A stretch of DNA of 64,000 bases from Marsupella aquatica (GCA_973895155.1 OZ316894.1:5580001-5644000); one strand, 5' to 3'; positions 25,079 to 38,480 are shown, numbered from the stretch's first letter. Notes: generated by a model not told the origin, from the letters alone. A program made the numbers and translations.

Positions 25079-25439
25079 AGTGCCTTGAACTCTGAAGGAC
25101 CTATGGTTCAAGTGTGATTAAGACAAGTACAGTCGGTAGGCTGTGAGTTGCTTTGTGCCATGAGATTAATATATTATACAATAAAGTGTGGGCCTTTGGT
25201 TCCTACCAATGCTTCCTTAGATATAAATAACTAAAAAGCTAACTATGTACATGAAATACATTATATTATCTACCCAGAAAGAGATGAAATTCCACAGGCC
25301 TATAACGGAAATGAACATTGTTAATCCCAAGCAACATAACAAAGCCATAATGATAAACAATCTCTTTTTACTTTTACTTATTTGCTGGGCCATTTTTCAA
25401 ATCGTGTACCAAATTTTATAGGACCCAAGATTTCTATCT

Positions 25440-25665
25440 CCTCTTTATCCTCTACTAAGTCACAGCTTGTGGCATGACTACTTTCTCTTTATCCTCTACT
25501 ATAGTCACAGCTTGTGCCATGACTATCTCCTCCTTATCCTCTACTATAGCACTACACAAAGACGAGTTGCTTGTCCCATGACAATCTCCTCCTTTAGCCT
25601 CTACCATAGTTACAGCTTCATGACTATCTCCTCATTATCCTCTACTATAGCACGACACCAAGACT
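25440..25665. repeat. Degenerate tandem repeat, about 45-60 bp unit
   Basis: Five reiterations of CATGACTATCTCCTCCTTATCCTCTACTATAG-like sequence followed by TCACAGCTTG or a CACTACAC-like variant, between about 25434 and 25660. Confidence 0.75.
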
Positions 25666-26921
25666 CCCTATTTTGCTTTAGACCTCTTGTCCTCTTGAGG
25701 CTGCAATCTGGGGCGATAAAGAGGTTTACATTCCACTATGTAGATGTAATTTTCACTGATCCATTTACTTTCAGATGTACCCCCTAGCACATCGGTTTTT
25801 ACTGGTATGTTAGTTTTTGGTGATGGATAAATACATGTAGACATTTCCATTTACAATTACTACTATACTATGTGTCACAGCAACATACACTTTTTTTATG
25901 AGATTAAGAGACAAAAGATTGAGATACTTCCGAAAACACCATTGGAATCTACACCGAGAGCAAGGCTATGGATTCAAAGTGTAAGGACTCAAAGTACTGA
26001 AGTGACGTGAGGAATCCTCCAAGATTGGACGCAAGGAGATGTGATCATGCTTTGCATTGAAAGTCAAACAAATCCTCTGGAATTAGGTGCAAAGGGAGGG
26101 AATCCTCCGGAATTGAAGGCAGAGGAAGGTGATTGTGCTATCACGACTGAACGAATAGTTCAATCTGATAGTCAGGTTAAGAATCCAGAAATGTGGATTA
26201 CAAACACATTTCAATTGTACTTTGGCCAATTTGATAAATATACAACAAAGAGGACATAGGAGCTGGTGGAGAAAATGGCACACATGCAGCAGCACACGCT
26301 CAACTGCGGCAGCTAGAAACAACTTGACAGTTTTCAAGCAAATGGATTTTAGACAGCACTAGCAATACCCAACGACGCTTGGCGAACTGACTGAGTGGGC
26401 AGAAACAAGGTTTGAGCAGACTCATGCATATGTAATGTTGCATATGAATGCCCGTCGATTCTGTTCCAAGGCCTTGCAAAAGTATCTTCATAACCTTCTC
26501 CGGAGGGAAATCGATAACTAAGTTCAAAACGTCTTGCCATAAAAACCTAAGAAGGTTCTTTAAACCCCCCACCCCATTCACATGCTCAGGGCCTGAAATG
26601 GAATACCTTTTCCACAATTACAAAGTTTCATGTAAATAAATCATCGAACCTAATGTAAGACATCTGGGAACATTCTGTAAAAACACTATCCTCTTCAATG
26701 GAAGAGGGGTCTCTTCAACTCCGAAGGTGACAAAAAATGTCGGGTTTAGTAAAACGACATTGACCTTCAAAGTTCCAATCACTTTCATTCTCAAGAACCC
26801 AAAATTGACACTTCAACAATTGAAGTGCTGACCTACAATGAAATGGTATGTTTGATCTATCATCTTTGCCATTCTTCTAAACCTAGATTTTAGCACAGAT
26901 AGAATTCCTCGGAAGGTATTA

Positions 26922-29900
26922 TCATAGTGGTGGTTGATTCATGCCCAAGTCCAGATCGGGGTAGATACCAGGCGGTCTTTCCAACGCTTCAATTGATAAG
27001 AGTTGGACAGAATTGCCAACTGCATCAGCCCAACCATAGTGAGGCTCTGCCCTGTTCACGAAACAGAAGTATAACACAGGAAAAATGAGTATCGTCAGGT
27101 GCACGTTTACGATCTAGAATTTCAAGGTCACCAAAGTTTGAGAGAAGTAAGCTTGGACTAGAAACCAGCCTTCACCCTGCTGGCATCCTCAAATTGAACA
27201 AAGAAACCTACATCCATCCTTAGTCACCATGTCTACCAACTGTATGCGACTGTAGAATATTGAATAAAATTCACCAATATCAGGAGCTCAAGACGACTTG
27301 AGGAACTCGAGCCAAAAGCCAAGGCATTCACAAACATCCACCAAATCGTAATCACTGAGAAAGGTGAAGATAATTACTGGTAGAATGTACCCTCTTCCAC
27401 AACACTGTCCCAGCTTTCACCACTCGTACTCTTGCCATATTTGTGCACCTTTCTGCATTACATCCCCCATTTCGTAAGATGATCATTTTCCCAGAGCTAC
27501 AGGAGAAAGAAGCAGTATTGAAGTCTGCCAAACATAAGACGAAGGGATCCATGGGGTCTTCCACAATCTTGGGATATTTCGTCTAACTTCTCAGTTTTGT
27601 AGTTTGAAAGCCTAACGAAGGAATCTACATATCATACCCAGTTCCTGTATGCTCTTCTCCCCATGTCCTGGACCAGCCTGCAAGTTCCCAAGAAGGAAAT
27701 CCCTCAATTTCGTTATTCTCAATCCAAAATCAATCTTGGCTTATAATTAAGATCTTTTCACCGATTGCTCACATGTGGGACCTTTCACCTCCTGTATGTG
27801 TGTTCCTTGATTCCTACTAGGGTACATCGTTTGGGCGAGCATCGTTTGTGCAAGTGGCCAATACATCGTTTGGGCGAGCAAGTGAAGCAACAAAAGCTGG
27901 AGGATATGGTCCTACATTACCCAGTGAGATACTGTCTCGGTGTCCTCCATTCCTATCAATCGGACTCAAGTGGCAAACAACCTTCCTAAACTTAATTGAA
28001 CAGTTACAAAGTCCCCTCTTTGATGTGGAGAAGTTAACAATAATGCGATTGAAAGTATGTCAGAGGTTCAATGAATGTCTCGACTCTGCATGCCAACTAA
28101 CATTTGAGGTTCCGTCCTCATACAAGATGTCAATAAAAGGCATGCACAACTCCCATGAATTCATATAGTTTGGTAGGAAAGATCCCCCCTCTCGAGGTGG
28201 AGTACAACATACGTTCGCCATTTGCAGAATAATGCCAAGTTTCTCCTTGTCGAGTTCCAATGCCATTGTTGAAGTTTTCCTCCCACTTATCTCCCCACTT
28301 AGTTCCCATGTCTGTCTCTGCCCATTTGTCAGTCCTACAATGGTCAAAACAACATAATTATTCAACGGAAACTGTTGTTCTCAAACAAACTTCAGACTAA
28401 TAAACCTAAGAATCCCTTTTTATAACTTGCACGACTGAACACATACCATTTTAGAACTGCTCCTCTTCCATCATATTGCTCACCCCATTTTTCCCACCAT
28501 CCTTGGTCATTTAACCTGCCATATTTATGAGCACCTTTCTCTGACCAACCTTTCGCATTGTACTTCTCCCACCTGCGACCAAACCATTGTGGCAACTAGG
28601 TCATGTTTGCAACCATTTAAGACAACTTTTTAGTAATCTTGTAATAAAAAGAAAACAATACTGAAGAGTCCAAGCTTACGAACTAAGGAAACCATACGAT
28701 AGGCCATCCCATCAGCAAACACCGAGCAGCCCGAGTAAATTTGTTGGTCTGTGCCAGCGCACAGAAGTTTGCAGATTCTGTTTTTTTTCTTCATCTTCTT
28801 GGCCTCATGACCTTTAAGAACTCAGTGACTAATAAAAGATGACGTAGAATTGATATTTCAGTTGGTGTCCTGGAAAATTCTGGCGTTGCTACATGCGAGG
28901 ACTATGCTCTGAAAACAAATCATTGCTGCAGGCCAGCATGCGCTTATCATCACGTGATTTTAGTCTGCGCTTCTCGGATCTCCTACTGTAGTATCTAAGC
29001 CGGAGTGGATTGGGCAACATTGTACACAAACCAGTTAGAGGTGCTCACCATTTCTCATACCAACCAGCCGAGCCACTGCCAGATTTGGCTTGCTTCTGGG
29101 CACTGAGCTCAATTCTCGCCAGATTGCTGTTCAACGGGACAAATCCATACGCGCATAGGTTACCACATTTGCGCATAAGTTAATGATCACGAGTTTCCCC
29201 ACACTTACTGCGGCAATGAGATATGAAACACTGGATAGACACTTTCGGGTTGCAGTCTGATAGCTGACCAACTGTCGATAATAACCTGCATGAGTGCTAC
29301 CAAACTCAAGGATTTCCTGAGATCCAAACTTTGTCAAAGAAATCTCATACTACATTATGGAAGATGTTTACCCATTACAGCTATCAGTATGTACCGTATA
29401 CAAACGAACTTTACCTCCAATCATCTTGCCGAAGAACTTCCTGCCATGTTTCCCACCATGTGTCTCCTTGAGCATTCCTCCCTGACTTCTCAGCACCTGT
29501 TTCAAATTCAATATACCGAAGATAATTTAAAACTCCAGATTGTATAACCGCAGGTGATTCAACTACGTCGATAAGAAATCAACAAATGCACAGACTCAAC
29601 TTAGCGAAGTTTAAATTTGATGAAAATCACGATACTGATTGTCGCAAGCCTGAACAACTTATTAGGTAATGAAGATGCAGATGTGGCACGGCTCTGCAGC
29701 ACTGATTCATCCAGTAAATACATACCGAGCTCCTTGTAGCCCGTCCAATCACTTTTCTCCCACCACTGAAAAAACATCGCGGGGGTGTTAGCCCAGTCTC
29801 TAACCTCAGTTCTAATCCAATATTAGGGGAACTAAAACCTGAAGCCAAAAGGATTTGAGTAAAATTCAATGTAAAATTGCATGTGAAGCCCTCACCTAAC

Positions 29901-31847
29901 TGCAAGTGAATGACCAAAGCAAGATGTCTTACGATTAGCAAATTCAGCCCCATTTGTACTCCATGACGGTCAAAACTTGGGTCAAAGCATTTGTTGGCAT
30001 GATGTTAACGAAAATGGAGTCATATTGAGGGAAAGGTCCCTGGTCTAGAATGATTATTAGGAAGACTGATAAGCATGTGTGTACTTGAAAAACTTGACAT
30101 AGTTGCTCAAAAATAAGACTTGAGCTTACAGCTTCTTTCCATTCTGAGGTGCTGTCTGCATTTTTCCCACCCATTACTGTCCAGCGGCAGCGATAGCCAT
30201 TGTCTCCAACATCTTCGCCACTTTCACGGTACCAGGTGCTGCCATCTTCATTGATCCCCGAGTCTGTTGTCAACTCGTTCTTTAGGTTGATTCCCCAATC
30301 CTTCTCACTTGCTATCCCGGTGTCTACAACCAACAAATTCCATTATTGCACGAAATTAAATTTCTATACTCATTCATGGAACACAGTAGCTACCATCCGC
30401 CGTAAACACCATCTCCCATAAACAATAAATATTACAGTGAGTAAGATATGGACCTCTGTCAATATTTCTTGATAAGATTGATGTGAAGGTCACCTATCTT
30501 ACTAAAGACTCTTGCCCGGAAAATCGTGTTGGATGTAAATTAGATGCCAATACAGAATTTAAGTCCTCCTTACCCCTTTTTGGTGGGGTGTCGTGAGATT
30601 GAGGTATGCAGTTCCTAACAATGTGCCGAGGAGGTGGTGACTCGTCATAATTTGTACCCCGCCTGGGCCTGCACATGCAAAATCATAATCATCAAATTAA
30701 ATGTGGCCTCTGCACAGCTTCGTTTTTTCACAGACAAAGCCTGTGCGTTGAAGAAAAGATGGGGAAAGTACATAGATGAGAGAACGACCGCTGAAAAAAT
30801 TCTTTCAGTTACCAAAGAAAAGAACTCAGATAAAACGCTGTAGACTTGCTTTACAGAGATATTAAATCACAGTAAGAGGCGATGTCCCTCGACTAAAGAG
30901 ATCGTACTAAGTTTGACCACCATCAACAAATGCCCAGGTCCAAGCTACGAGAATTTTAGCGCATGTCAGCGTCATACTTGTCAAAAACATTGTCTTAAAA
31001 CAACGACGCGTCTGTCAGCGGATGAAAGTCATGAGCACGAGGTGAACACTAGCCTGGCGGATGTTAGGGGCTGAAGTTGGCCCGCATCTGTCCTTTGTAG
31101 CCGAGCGATAATAGAAGCAACGTGGACTCCCCTCTCCCTTCGAAGTCCTCTGCTGAGTTCTACGTCCGAGCTGCTGCCCCCATCCGACCGCCTTCCCTGC
31201 CGCGCTTTGGAATTTAGCCATTCTGATACGTATGACCATGGCTCCTCCACCACTTGAGTCCCCAGAAAGCTCTTTAGAGAATTCCTTGCCGTTGCATAAC
31301 ATACTACCTGATACAAGGAATACTGACATGCTGGACAAGAAATTTCGAAGCTCCTTGTGAAATCCAACAAGGAACGTCTGTATTCTCCGCCCAGGCTTCC
31401 GCCTTTCCAACCATCCAGAACAGGAAAATCGCCATTGATTGCGACACTACACAATCTTCCGTTTGAACTACGAACTCGAGTTGCAGAATCGTAAGGCGAA
31501 TTTCGGACGCGACTGCCGCTTACTGAGAGGGACTTCCTGCAGATCCCTACACAAAGCCTGCTATCCCTAAACGGCCCAATTGATGCAACTGGGACAGAAT
31601 CGTCCGTCAATTTAGTCTCAACACGAGTAGATGAGGTCGAGGCAAATATTGCCCTTCTAGGATGGAAACAAACCCTGTTGCTGCTGATATCTCCGCTGCG
31701 ACTACGATTCAATGACTGAGAGTGTGCTAGGCTCAAATCCGCGTTCGTCCTTGACGATGTACCAAATCCTTGACCAACAGAAATACAGTTACCACACTTA
31801 AAGAACCCCAGCCTTCCAAGTCCATCCAAAGCCATCCACTCATCCAC
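26922..31847 (-). CDS. LESV: ESV1/LESV-family starch-binding plastid protein
   Basis: Eleven exons with GT-AG introns and consistent phases: 31039-31847, 30574-30668, 30130-30323, 29726-29765, 29415-29496, 29049-29126, 28447-28572, 28213-28334, 27638-27677, 27378-27452, 26922-27051 (1,791 nt, 596 residues). Exon 1 begins MDEWMALDGLGRLGFF and is Ser/Arg-rich, like a plastid transit peptide plus a variable N-terminus. From about residue 302 comes the Trp-rich domain: EKDWGINL, DGSTWYRESGE, WWEKSDWTGYKELG, WWETWQEVLRQDDW, WYEKWWEKYNAKGW, WWEKWGEQYDGRG, TKWGDKWEENF, RWSRTWGEEH, VHKYGKSTSGESWD, AEPHYGWADAVG, ending ERPPGIYPDLD. Family knowledge: these proteins bind amylopectin in the chloroplast and organise and protect starch granules. 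Length fits LESV better than the shorter ESV1, but I cannot separate the paralogues firmly. The donor of exon 1 (31038, GTGCTC) is weak and least certain. Confidence 0.92.
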
Positions 31848-33940
31848 AAGCCCCTCTGCTAAGGGAGGCCTTCTAGCATTTCCCCCTCCTCGATGGCTTG
31901 CTTCACGGCATTACAGCCATAATACTGTATTTCGCCCCATCACATTGGTTGTTTACAACGGCGGTAAGAGGTTATTAAACCCGGAGAAATCTTGTGCGTC
32001 GTGGAAGAATTCTTCTCCTTTGCATAAGTCAATGCACATCCCAGACGAAGGGGGTTCAGCCAAATCATAAAGTTCGTCGCACGCGACTCATTGGAACACT
32101 AAATTTCATATCTACAGACTACCATCACCCTTCCCCAGGATAACAGCGAAGGAGAAAGACTGAAAAAAATCCAGACGCAAATACGAAATCACGAGAGTCT
32201 GAAAATCGTCTACAAGTCCGCAAGAAGAAGAGGAAAATAAACGAGAATAATATGCACGAAACTAGGTCGGCGATGAGAGGGATCTAAAAAACACTTGGTC
32301 AGACTCTGAAAACAGAACCCTAACAGGCATGAACTCGGTTTGATGTCGGTCACTCAGAATCCAAAATGGGGTGCAAACAACTCGGCGAACATGCAGGAGC
32401 TTTTCAAAACCCTCGAGCAGGTTCACCAACTCCATTCAAGATGCACAAAAGCAGAAGTATGCCGCGGAAAGCTTTGTGTCCACGGTTAATCTCCGAAACA
32501 TTGGTGGAGGCACCTGGATTTCAAGGATTTTACAAGAGACACGAATTTCAGGCACGGACCAAATTACGTAATCATCTCTCATCTCGCAAATTGAAAGAGA
32601 CCGCAGAAATCATAAAAACCTTGACAATTTTTTTTATAATCGCACGCTTGAAAATGAATCAATTCTTTCTATGCAAATTTTTAAAATGCTCGAACCCAGT
32701 AGCATCAGCAGCAGCAGCCCAAAGCAGATCACAATCACAATGCCATGAATCCTCGGACAACACTAGTCGAAGGACCTCCTTGCAGCACTCTCAAATGAAC
32801 ATAAATTTCTCCTTCCGTGAAAATTACGACCTTCCGGAGGAACGAAGGACTAGGGATGGATGACGCATAAACAAGACAGAGTACAGAGGCAAGAAATGAG
32901 GTCAACTCTTCACATCATATTTCCCTGCATCATCCCTCCCTCCCTCCAAAATGGTATTTGCGACCCATCAGAGCTCTTCTACACCCATTTACCCCAACTT
33001 GCGAACCGGGTTGCGAACTCTCTACTCAGGCTGCTTCCCGAAGAATTTTCCAACAATGACCAAACTTACGAGAGAAAATAAATCATTCCTCGTACGACGA
33101 TCTACCACCGCAGCAGCAACCAAATTGTAATCACTGATTTCATTAGCAACAGCATGATGGTGCACGCACCTCACTAATTTCAAAAACACGAGCAGCACAT
33201 TCGGCTCAAAAAGAGAAGCTGGCTCGTCCAGCCCCTTCCTACCTTCTCGTCTCTTCCTCAATCAGACTCCAACCAGGCCTTGGCCTCCAACTACTAGTCG
33301 TACCATTGCAACCCCCTGGATTGAAGCCTGCCCTGCACCATCATGACTTCGCTCTTCACCTCCGTTGCGAGCATCACCATCACCACCCAAGGCGCTGAAA
33401 ATACCACCAAGCTCCGGAGAGAAGCCGACGTTCCCGAGGAGCCAACTCTCCTCCTTCCCCTCCCTCTCGATGTCATTCGCAGACCGAAAGGTTTGGCAGT
33501 CAGCCATCTGGGACTATATACTCCTCCGCAATCATCCCTCGCTGATGCTGCCAGCACCATTGCTGCGACAATGATCGCCCGACACTACTTTCTCTCATTA
33601 CTACCTCCTCGTCCACCTCTGTCGCCTCCTTCAATCCCCTTCAGACATCTCATGCCATCTCTCGTCTCCCCTCCCCGAATTGACTCCTTCCTCGACAATT
33701 TCTCGCCTCCGCTGTTTCCTTGAAATTGCACTCGCGCCGTCTCCCTCCTGGCATCAAAGCGTTCAGCACCACTCTCAGACCAATTCCTCTCTTCGCATTC
33801 GGACCGCCTGCCGCCATCGCTGGAGTCGCCCTTTTCTGCTTCGCCTTCCTGATTTTCTCCTTCGTTGTTTCGCTCTCTCTTCCTCAGGAGTTTCCTCACT
33901 TTCATCTCCCCTTTCCGTTCATTTCCCGTCGTTCCCTCGT
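31848..33940. promoter_or_regulatory. Upstream / 5' region of the ESV1/LESV gene
   Basis: About 2.1 kb upstream of the start codon, probably holding the minus-strand promoter and 5' UTR. From about 33340 to 33940 the minus strand is purine-rich and the plus strand pyrimidine-rich (CTCC/CTTCC runs). Overlapping open frames on both strands at 33294-33905 are low-complexity products of that composition. I cannot place a TATA box with confidence. Confidence 0.4.
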
Positions 33941-34130
33941 CTGGAAATAGAACCCCCCGGGGGCTCGCCCCTGACCCCCGGCGGGGCCCGCATCTCCTTC
34001 TCTAGCCGTCCGATGGCCCATCGGACGGCTCGAGGAGTCCCGTCCCTGACTTTCAGCTCCGCCCCCCAGCGCTGCGATGTCAGGATCCCGGTCCCGGTGA
34101 GATACCAACCCTGGTTAAGTTGTGTACAGT
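33941..34130. repeat. GC-rich repeat-like patch with 27-bp palindrome
   Basis: A short GC-rich block (CCCCCCGGGGGCTCGCCCCT, GACCCCCGGCGGGGCCCGC) precedes a perfect inverted repeat at 34004-34030: arms AGCCGTCCGATGG and CCATCGGACGGCT around one C. Composition changes sharply at about 34130. This looks like part of a transposable element, but no LTR or coding region is attached. Confidence 0.55.
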
Positions 34131-35795
34131 CGGAAACTCGGGATGGTACGACGGTAGTTGGCCCTGGGTTGGTTGATAATTTAATTTGCATGGATTCTGT
34201 GTTGTTAATCTGGTCATAATTGTGGGTATTCTGTGTTATATCTTTGCTATGAGCTACATGACCTGTTTTGTTTTATTAAATTTTGCTGTTGGGATGATTG
34301 CCCATAGCAAAATAAGGGTTTTGTATGCAGAAAGAAATTATTGATTTTATATTTCTGCATTTTGATCTTGTATAGGCGCATATGTTAGCAGAACCTTTGG
34401 ATTTGAGTGCACGCCAATATCATTAATTGTCAACAGATTAGATTCATTTTGTTTTGCTCCCACTCTTTGTGAGTTGGCATGATAATTTTCAAATTTGGAA
34501 GGCTTTTACCATTCCTGGGTCTAACCATTTGTTGGCATCACAGCAAACATATACGATTGTGTTTGTTTGTGACCACAAAGGACCATGTTTGTTTGTGACC
34601 GCAAACATCTCTATTTCATGTTTGCAACAAAACCTGCTGACATGGCACAGCCATTGGCCAGGACTTTGGGAATGGACTTGTCATTGGGGTCAGAAACAAA
34701 CCCATAGTTGAAACTGAAGAACTGTATGATGAAGGATTGAACCTGAGCCATCCTGGTCAGAAGTCACCAATATTCTAACCTATTTTGAAATAAACAGCAA
34801 CTTAAAACAGATCAAATGGAGCACCAATGGTGCAAAATACAATATGAAGGTAATCAGAATGGACAGCAGCAGTGTCAATTAAAACATTGTGGACTGTTTC
34901 TTTAGAAATGGTGCCCTAGGCAACTACAGTAGTGACTCTGATTCTCCATGTTTCTTATGGAAGGCATTGCCCAAAAGAAGCTTGTGAGTGCTCTCTCTCT
35001 CTCCTATTGGTGCCACAATTGAAATGTATTTGTTCTCTAGCCATCGATTTTCATTTTCATCTGTTTTCTAAATTTTCTCCTTGTTGGTGCTGCTATAGAG
35101 TTCACTCTAAGAGAGAAAAGGATGATTGTCTCAAACCTCAATCTTGTTGAGCATCCACACAGGTGTTTGCAATCAAGCACCCCGAGCCTGCTAAACACAC
35201 TTCAAACATTGTGCATACTTCTATATCACAACCTCTGGTTGGCATAGGTGCAAAGAGTGTCCATTTTTGAAGAGAGTGACATTCTAAGCCTTGAATCAAC
35301 CCCACCTAACAATCGCAAACTGGACACATCCCCATTTTAGAGTTTCTTTTTCCATGCCACTTCGTACCCCCTTTCAGTCCTGACTAAGCCATAATTAATC
35401 TCCCATATTAGCACAATAAGGTTTGTCTGTCATGTAGGCTGCCCATTCTTTTGTGGGCTTTACTGCTGCTGCCATGTGTCATTGAGCACAGCTTTGGTGG
35501 CCCAAAGTTCACAGGTAGGGACCTCAAGACATGAAAGTTTCCAGCCTTTCCCCATGGATCTCCACTTTCACTGCCATCAAGTCAGGAGGGGGTCCAGGCA
35601 TGAAATTCTTGGTCTATGATAATCAGCCAAGAGTTCACTTTAAGCCTCCAAAAGAAATGGTGAAAGGGGCCCCTACATGCAAGAGAGCCCTAATAGTAAG
35701 TTGGGGATGCCATCAACAATCAAGTGCAAGTTCACCAACCAACCTGGTTAGATGAAACCTTCAAGGAAGCTGGTGATGTATTCAGTCACGAGGTC
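34131..35795. other. Intergenic, no gene seen
   Basis: AT-rich non-coding sequence. A short tandem duplication of TGTTTGTTTGTGACC..AAA occurs near 34560-34600. Confidence 0.5.
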
Positions 35796-35799
35796 CTCA

Positions 35800-36560
35800 G
35801 TGTGTAAGTCCCCGTAACTTGGCTGTATGGGTGTAACATACAGTTTTGTGTAAAGTTACACCCGTTGTCCTCCCCGAAGGACGCGCAGCCCTACAAGCGT
35901 CGCATTCTTTGTAACGGTACCACAGCCCTTGATCTAGAATAGCGCCCCACGTCCCTTGATCCACGCAAGCATTCGGCGACAGGATCTTATCCTGTCCATC
36001 CAATCCACAGGTGCCGCGATCACGCCTTGTAGCTCCTACAGTACCGGTTCCCAGGACTCAGACGCAGCAGTGGCCCCTCAGTTATTTAGCTGCCCCTCCA
36101 AACTCGCCTCTAAATAAAGTGTCGTCCATGCAAAGAACTACAAAGTTGGCAATTAGAGTACCATCTGCCGCCAAATCCGATGGCACTCTAATTTCGACAC
36201 CCGCCGGTTTGGTCGTACCGGGGTTCCGGCCAACCGGGGCTCGTTGGACACTTGGTATTGGCATTTTGGGACTGTGGTGAGTCTGGCGACCGGAGCAAGT
36301 ACCGGCGAATGCCACGCACGCGAAGGCATTTCCAGTTCTCAGAATTCTGACACCTTCGCAGTCCAGCTCCGGCCAACCACGCGATCCACCACGTCGGACG
36401 AAATGTCAGCAACTGCCGTTGTGGCATCCTGTTCGCGACTGCCGGGCATTGGCACCCACCAGTGTCACGTCAGCCGTCGCCCGGCGGGATCTGCTTCTTG
36501 TCGGGACTTTCGCGTCAGTCATTCTGAGCCACTAGTGTTTTCTTAATTCCGGAACGAGCC
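35800..36560. other. CpG-rich patch, possible LTR or element fragment
   Basis: About 760 bp clearly richer in G+C and CpG than its flanks. It starts near a hairpin (GGGTGTAAC at 35829-35837, GTTACACCC at 35855-35863) and has a CTAAATAAAG motif near 36112. Open frames of 70-100 codons on both strands show no recognisable domain. A partial LTR retrotransposon is one explanation, but I found no second LTR. Confidence 0.4.
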
Positions 36561-36951
36561 AATCAACAATTAATGTTCTCTTGCCGCCGTTTGCCAAGCT
36601 TCCCGGTTTCCTCCTTTCCTCCCACTCGCCGGTGCTCGGCCGCTGTATCGAACTCTGTTCCTAGAACCTGCCAGATAACGGCTCGGAATCTGGGCTGCTA
36701 CAGTAGTGCCCAAGTTGGCTTTGTTCTCGTTTTTCGAATTATGGGGACCACGAAAATCTATTTTATTGTTTCTTCTTTCGTTTCTGCGAATTTCCTTGGC
36801 CATTATATTTTTCCTGGCGAATTAACGAAATATAAGTGGCCCCAACAAGCCGAACAACTACTGTAGTTCTTTCCGCTTTCTCAAAGTGAACCCTTAGTTA
36901 ATTGTACAAGATCATACAATTAGTACTAACACCCTTGGATGAGGTTTAAGC

Positions 36952-37040
36952 TCCAATGGGAAGCTCCCATTGGAAGAAGCAAAGTGCATCTTCCAAGGAA
37001 CTTTAAGTAAATTTTAGACCGGAATGCACTTTGCTTCCAA
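36952..37040. repeat. Two adjacent hairpins (foldback)
   Basis: A perfect hairpin TCCAATGGGA-AGC-TCCCATTGGA at 36952-36974. It overlaps the left arm of a second inverted repeat: GAAGCAAAGTGCAT (36976-36989) against ATGCACTTTGCTTC (37024-37037), extended imperfectly by TTGGAA/TTCCAA. Confidence 0.8.
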
Positions 37041-38480
37041 GGAGTGCGCGTGGCCAACCAATGAAAATCTCCCAACCAGGGAAGAGGATCCCAAAGGGAG
37101 GTTACAAAAGAAAATCCGAAGCAGGCAGAAGAGCCAAAAAGCTTAAGAACAAAAGCCATATTGAGCAACAAAGTGAAAAGCTTGGTAAGGCACACAAGTA
37201 CACCCCATTTTGTATCACCTATTTTCAAGGAGGCAATGCATATAGGATGTGGGGTATCATATTTCACATTCCTTAACAACTAGGCTTGAGAGTGGCTTAA
37301 CGAATAGGGAATATCCAAACAGATACTAATTGTGCTCAAGTTAACCCAATAAGAGCCCTACTACAATATAGCTTAACTCAATCGTAGTACAAACTAAACC
37401 AGGCTCTCCTCCTGCATAAACCTATCCCTTGACTCCAACGCCTCATGTCACTTTGATGTTCAAAATGGACATTCAAAGCCTCTCTCACCAAAGTAACATG
37501 TCTAGTTTTCAAAGCAAATATAACACAAATGCCTCCTCGTTTTGTCAGATTTTGGATTCATGAAGGATTTTCGGGACCCAAAGGGGAGGTGCTTTTGGTG
37601 GGAATTGAGCATTTTGGGATTTAGGTTTGGGATCTTTTCCCTGCTCATGGAGTCCATAATCCAATACAGAGTATTGGCAGACTATGCTTTTATAGTTTTG
37701 GGTTGTGTTTTCTCATGTGGTTAGCCTAATTGGTTCTCAGTAAATGACAAAATAAGGGTCTGGTTTGGTTTTCAAAGAATTGAGAGTAATATGATTCATG
37801 TATCAGTTAGGATTACCCTAATTAAATGCCCTATTAATTAACAGGGTTTAGGGGTTTGATATGATATTTTTGAGGGGACGTTTGTTGTGTCCGCATCAAC
37901 TGTGATTAATTTTTGGATCATGGTTGTCATTCCCCTGAAGGTTTTATTGGTTAGAAAAAAAATGGTTTTTGATGATCAGGTTTTTAGTGTTCAAACAACA
38001 ACGAGACACGGATCATGGGTAAGATTCCCCTCATTTTTTAGTTGGTTATTCTTGAGGCCAGCGTTTGAGTGTCAACAACAAAGCATGGTCTGGTGATCAT
38101 GGTTGAGATTTTGTTCACTAGTGGGTGCATGTTCTTGGATTTATTAGATTGACTGAGTAGAATATATGCTGGATCAGATGTTGATGATTAATAGTGACCG
38201 TGTACTTTGAGTTAGTTAGTATGTTATTCTCTTAGTGGTTTTGTGATGCTGTTTCTGTGCTGTTGGGGTACGTTAGCATCCTAAGATGCATCAAAAGAGT
38301 TTCAGCAGTAATTCTATCGTCTCAAGTTTGTTTGGGCTGAGATTTATATGTTGCATCCTAGGTTGTGGATCTACTTACTCAAAAACTTTGAAAATAATGG
38401 ATTCAAAATAACTTGGCCCTCATCAAAACTATCAGATGAAAGACTGACATTCAATTGGAGTTGAAAGTTTAGGTTTGGTA
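37041..38480. other. Intergenic, no gene seen
   Basis: Non-coding, AT-rich. Open frames at 37031-37276 and its complement are shadows without domains. Confidence 0.5.

Noticed and set aside
32366-32863. 165-codon plus-strand open frame upstream of the starch gene
   Set aside because: No recognisable domain; lies opposite the probable 5' UTR/promoter of the minus-strand gene.
33294-33905. Overlapping long frames on both strands
   Set aside because: Explained by pyrimidine/purine strand bias that depletes stops; peptides are low-complexity Ser/Pro/Leu or Arg/Glu/Gly.
34725-34760. GGTTCAATCC-like B box on the minus strand (AGGATTGAACCTGAG)
   Set aside because: No A box upstream and no tRNA-like fold; not a tRNA gene or SINE.
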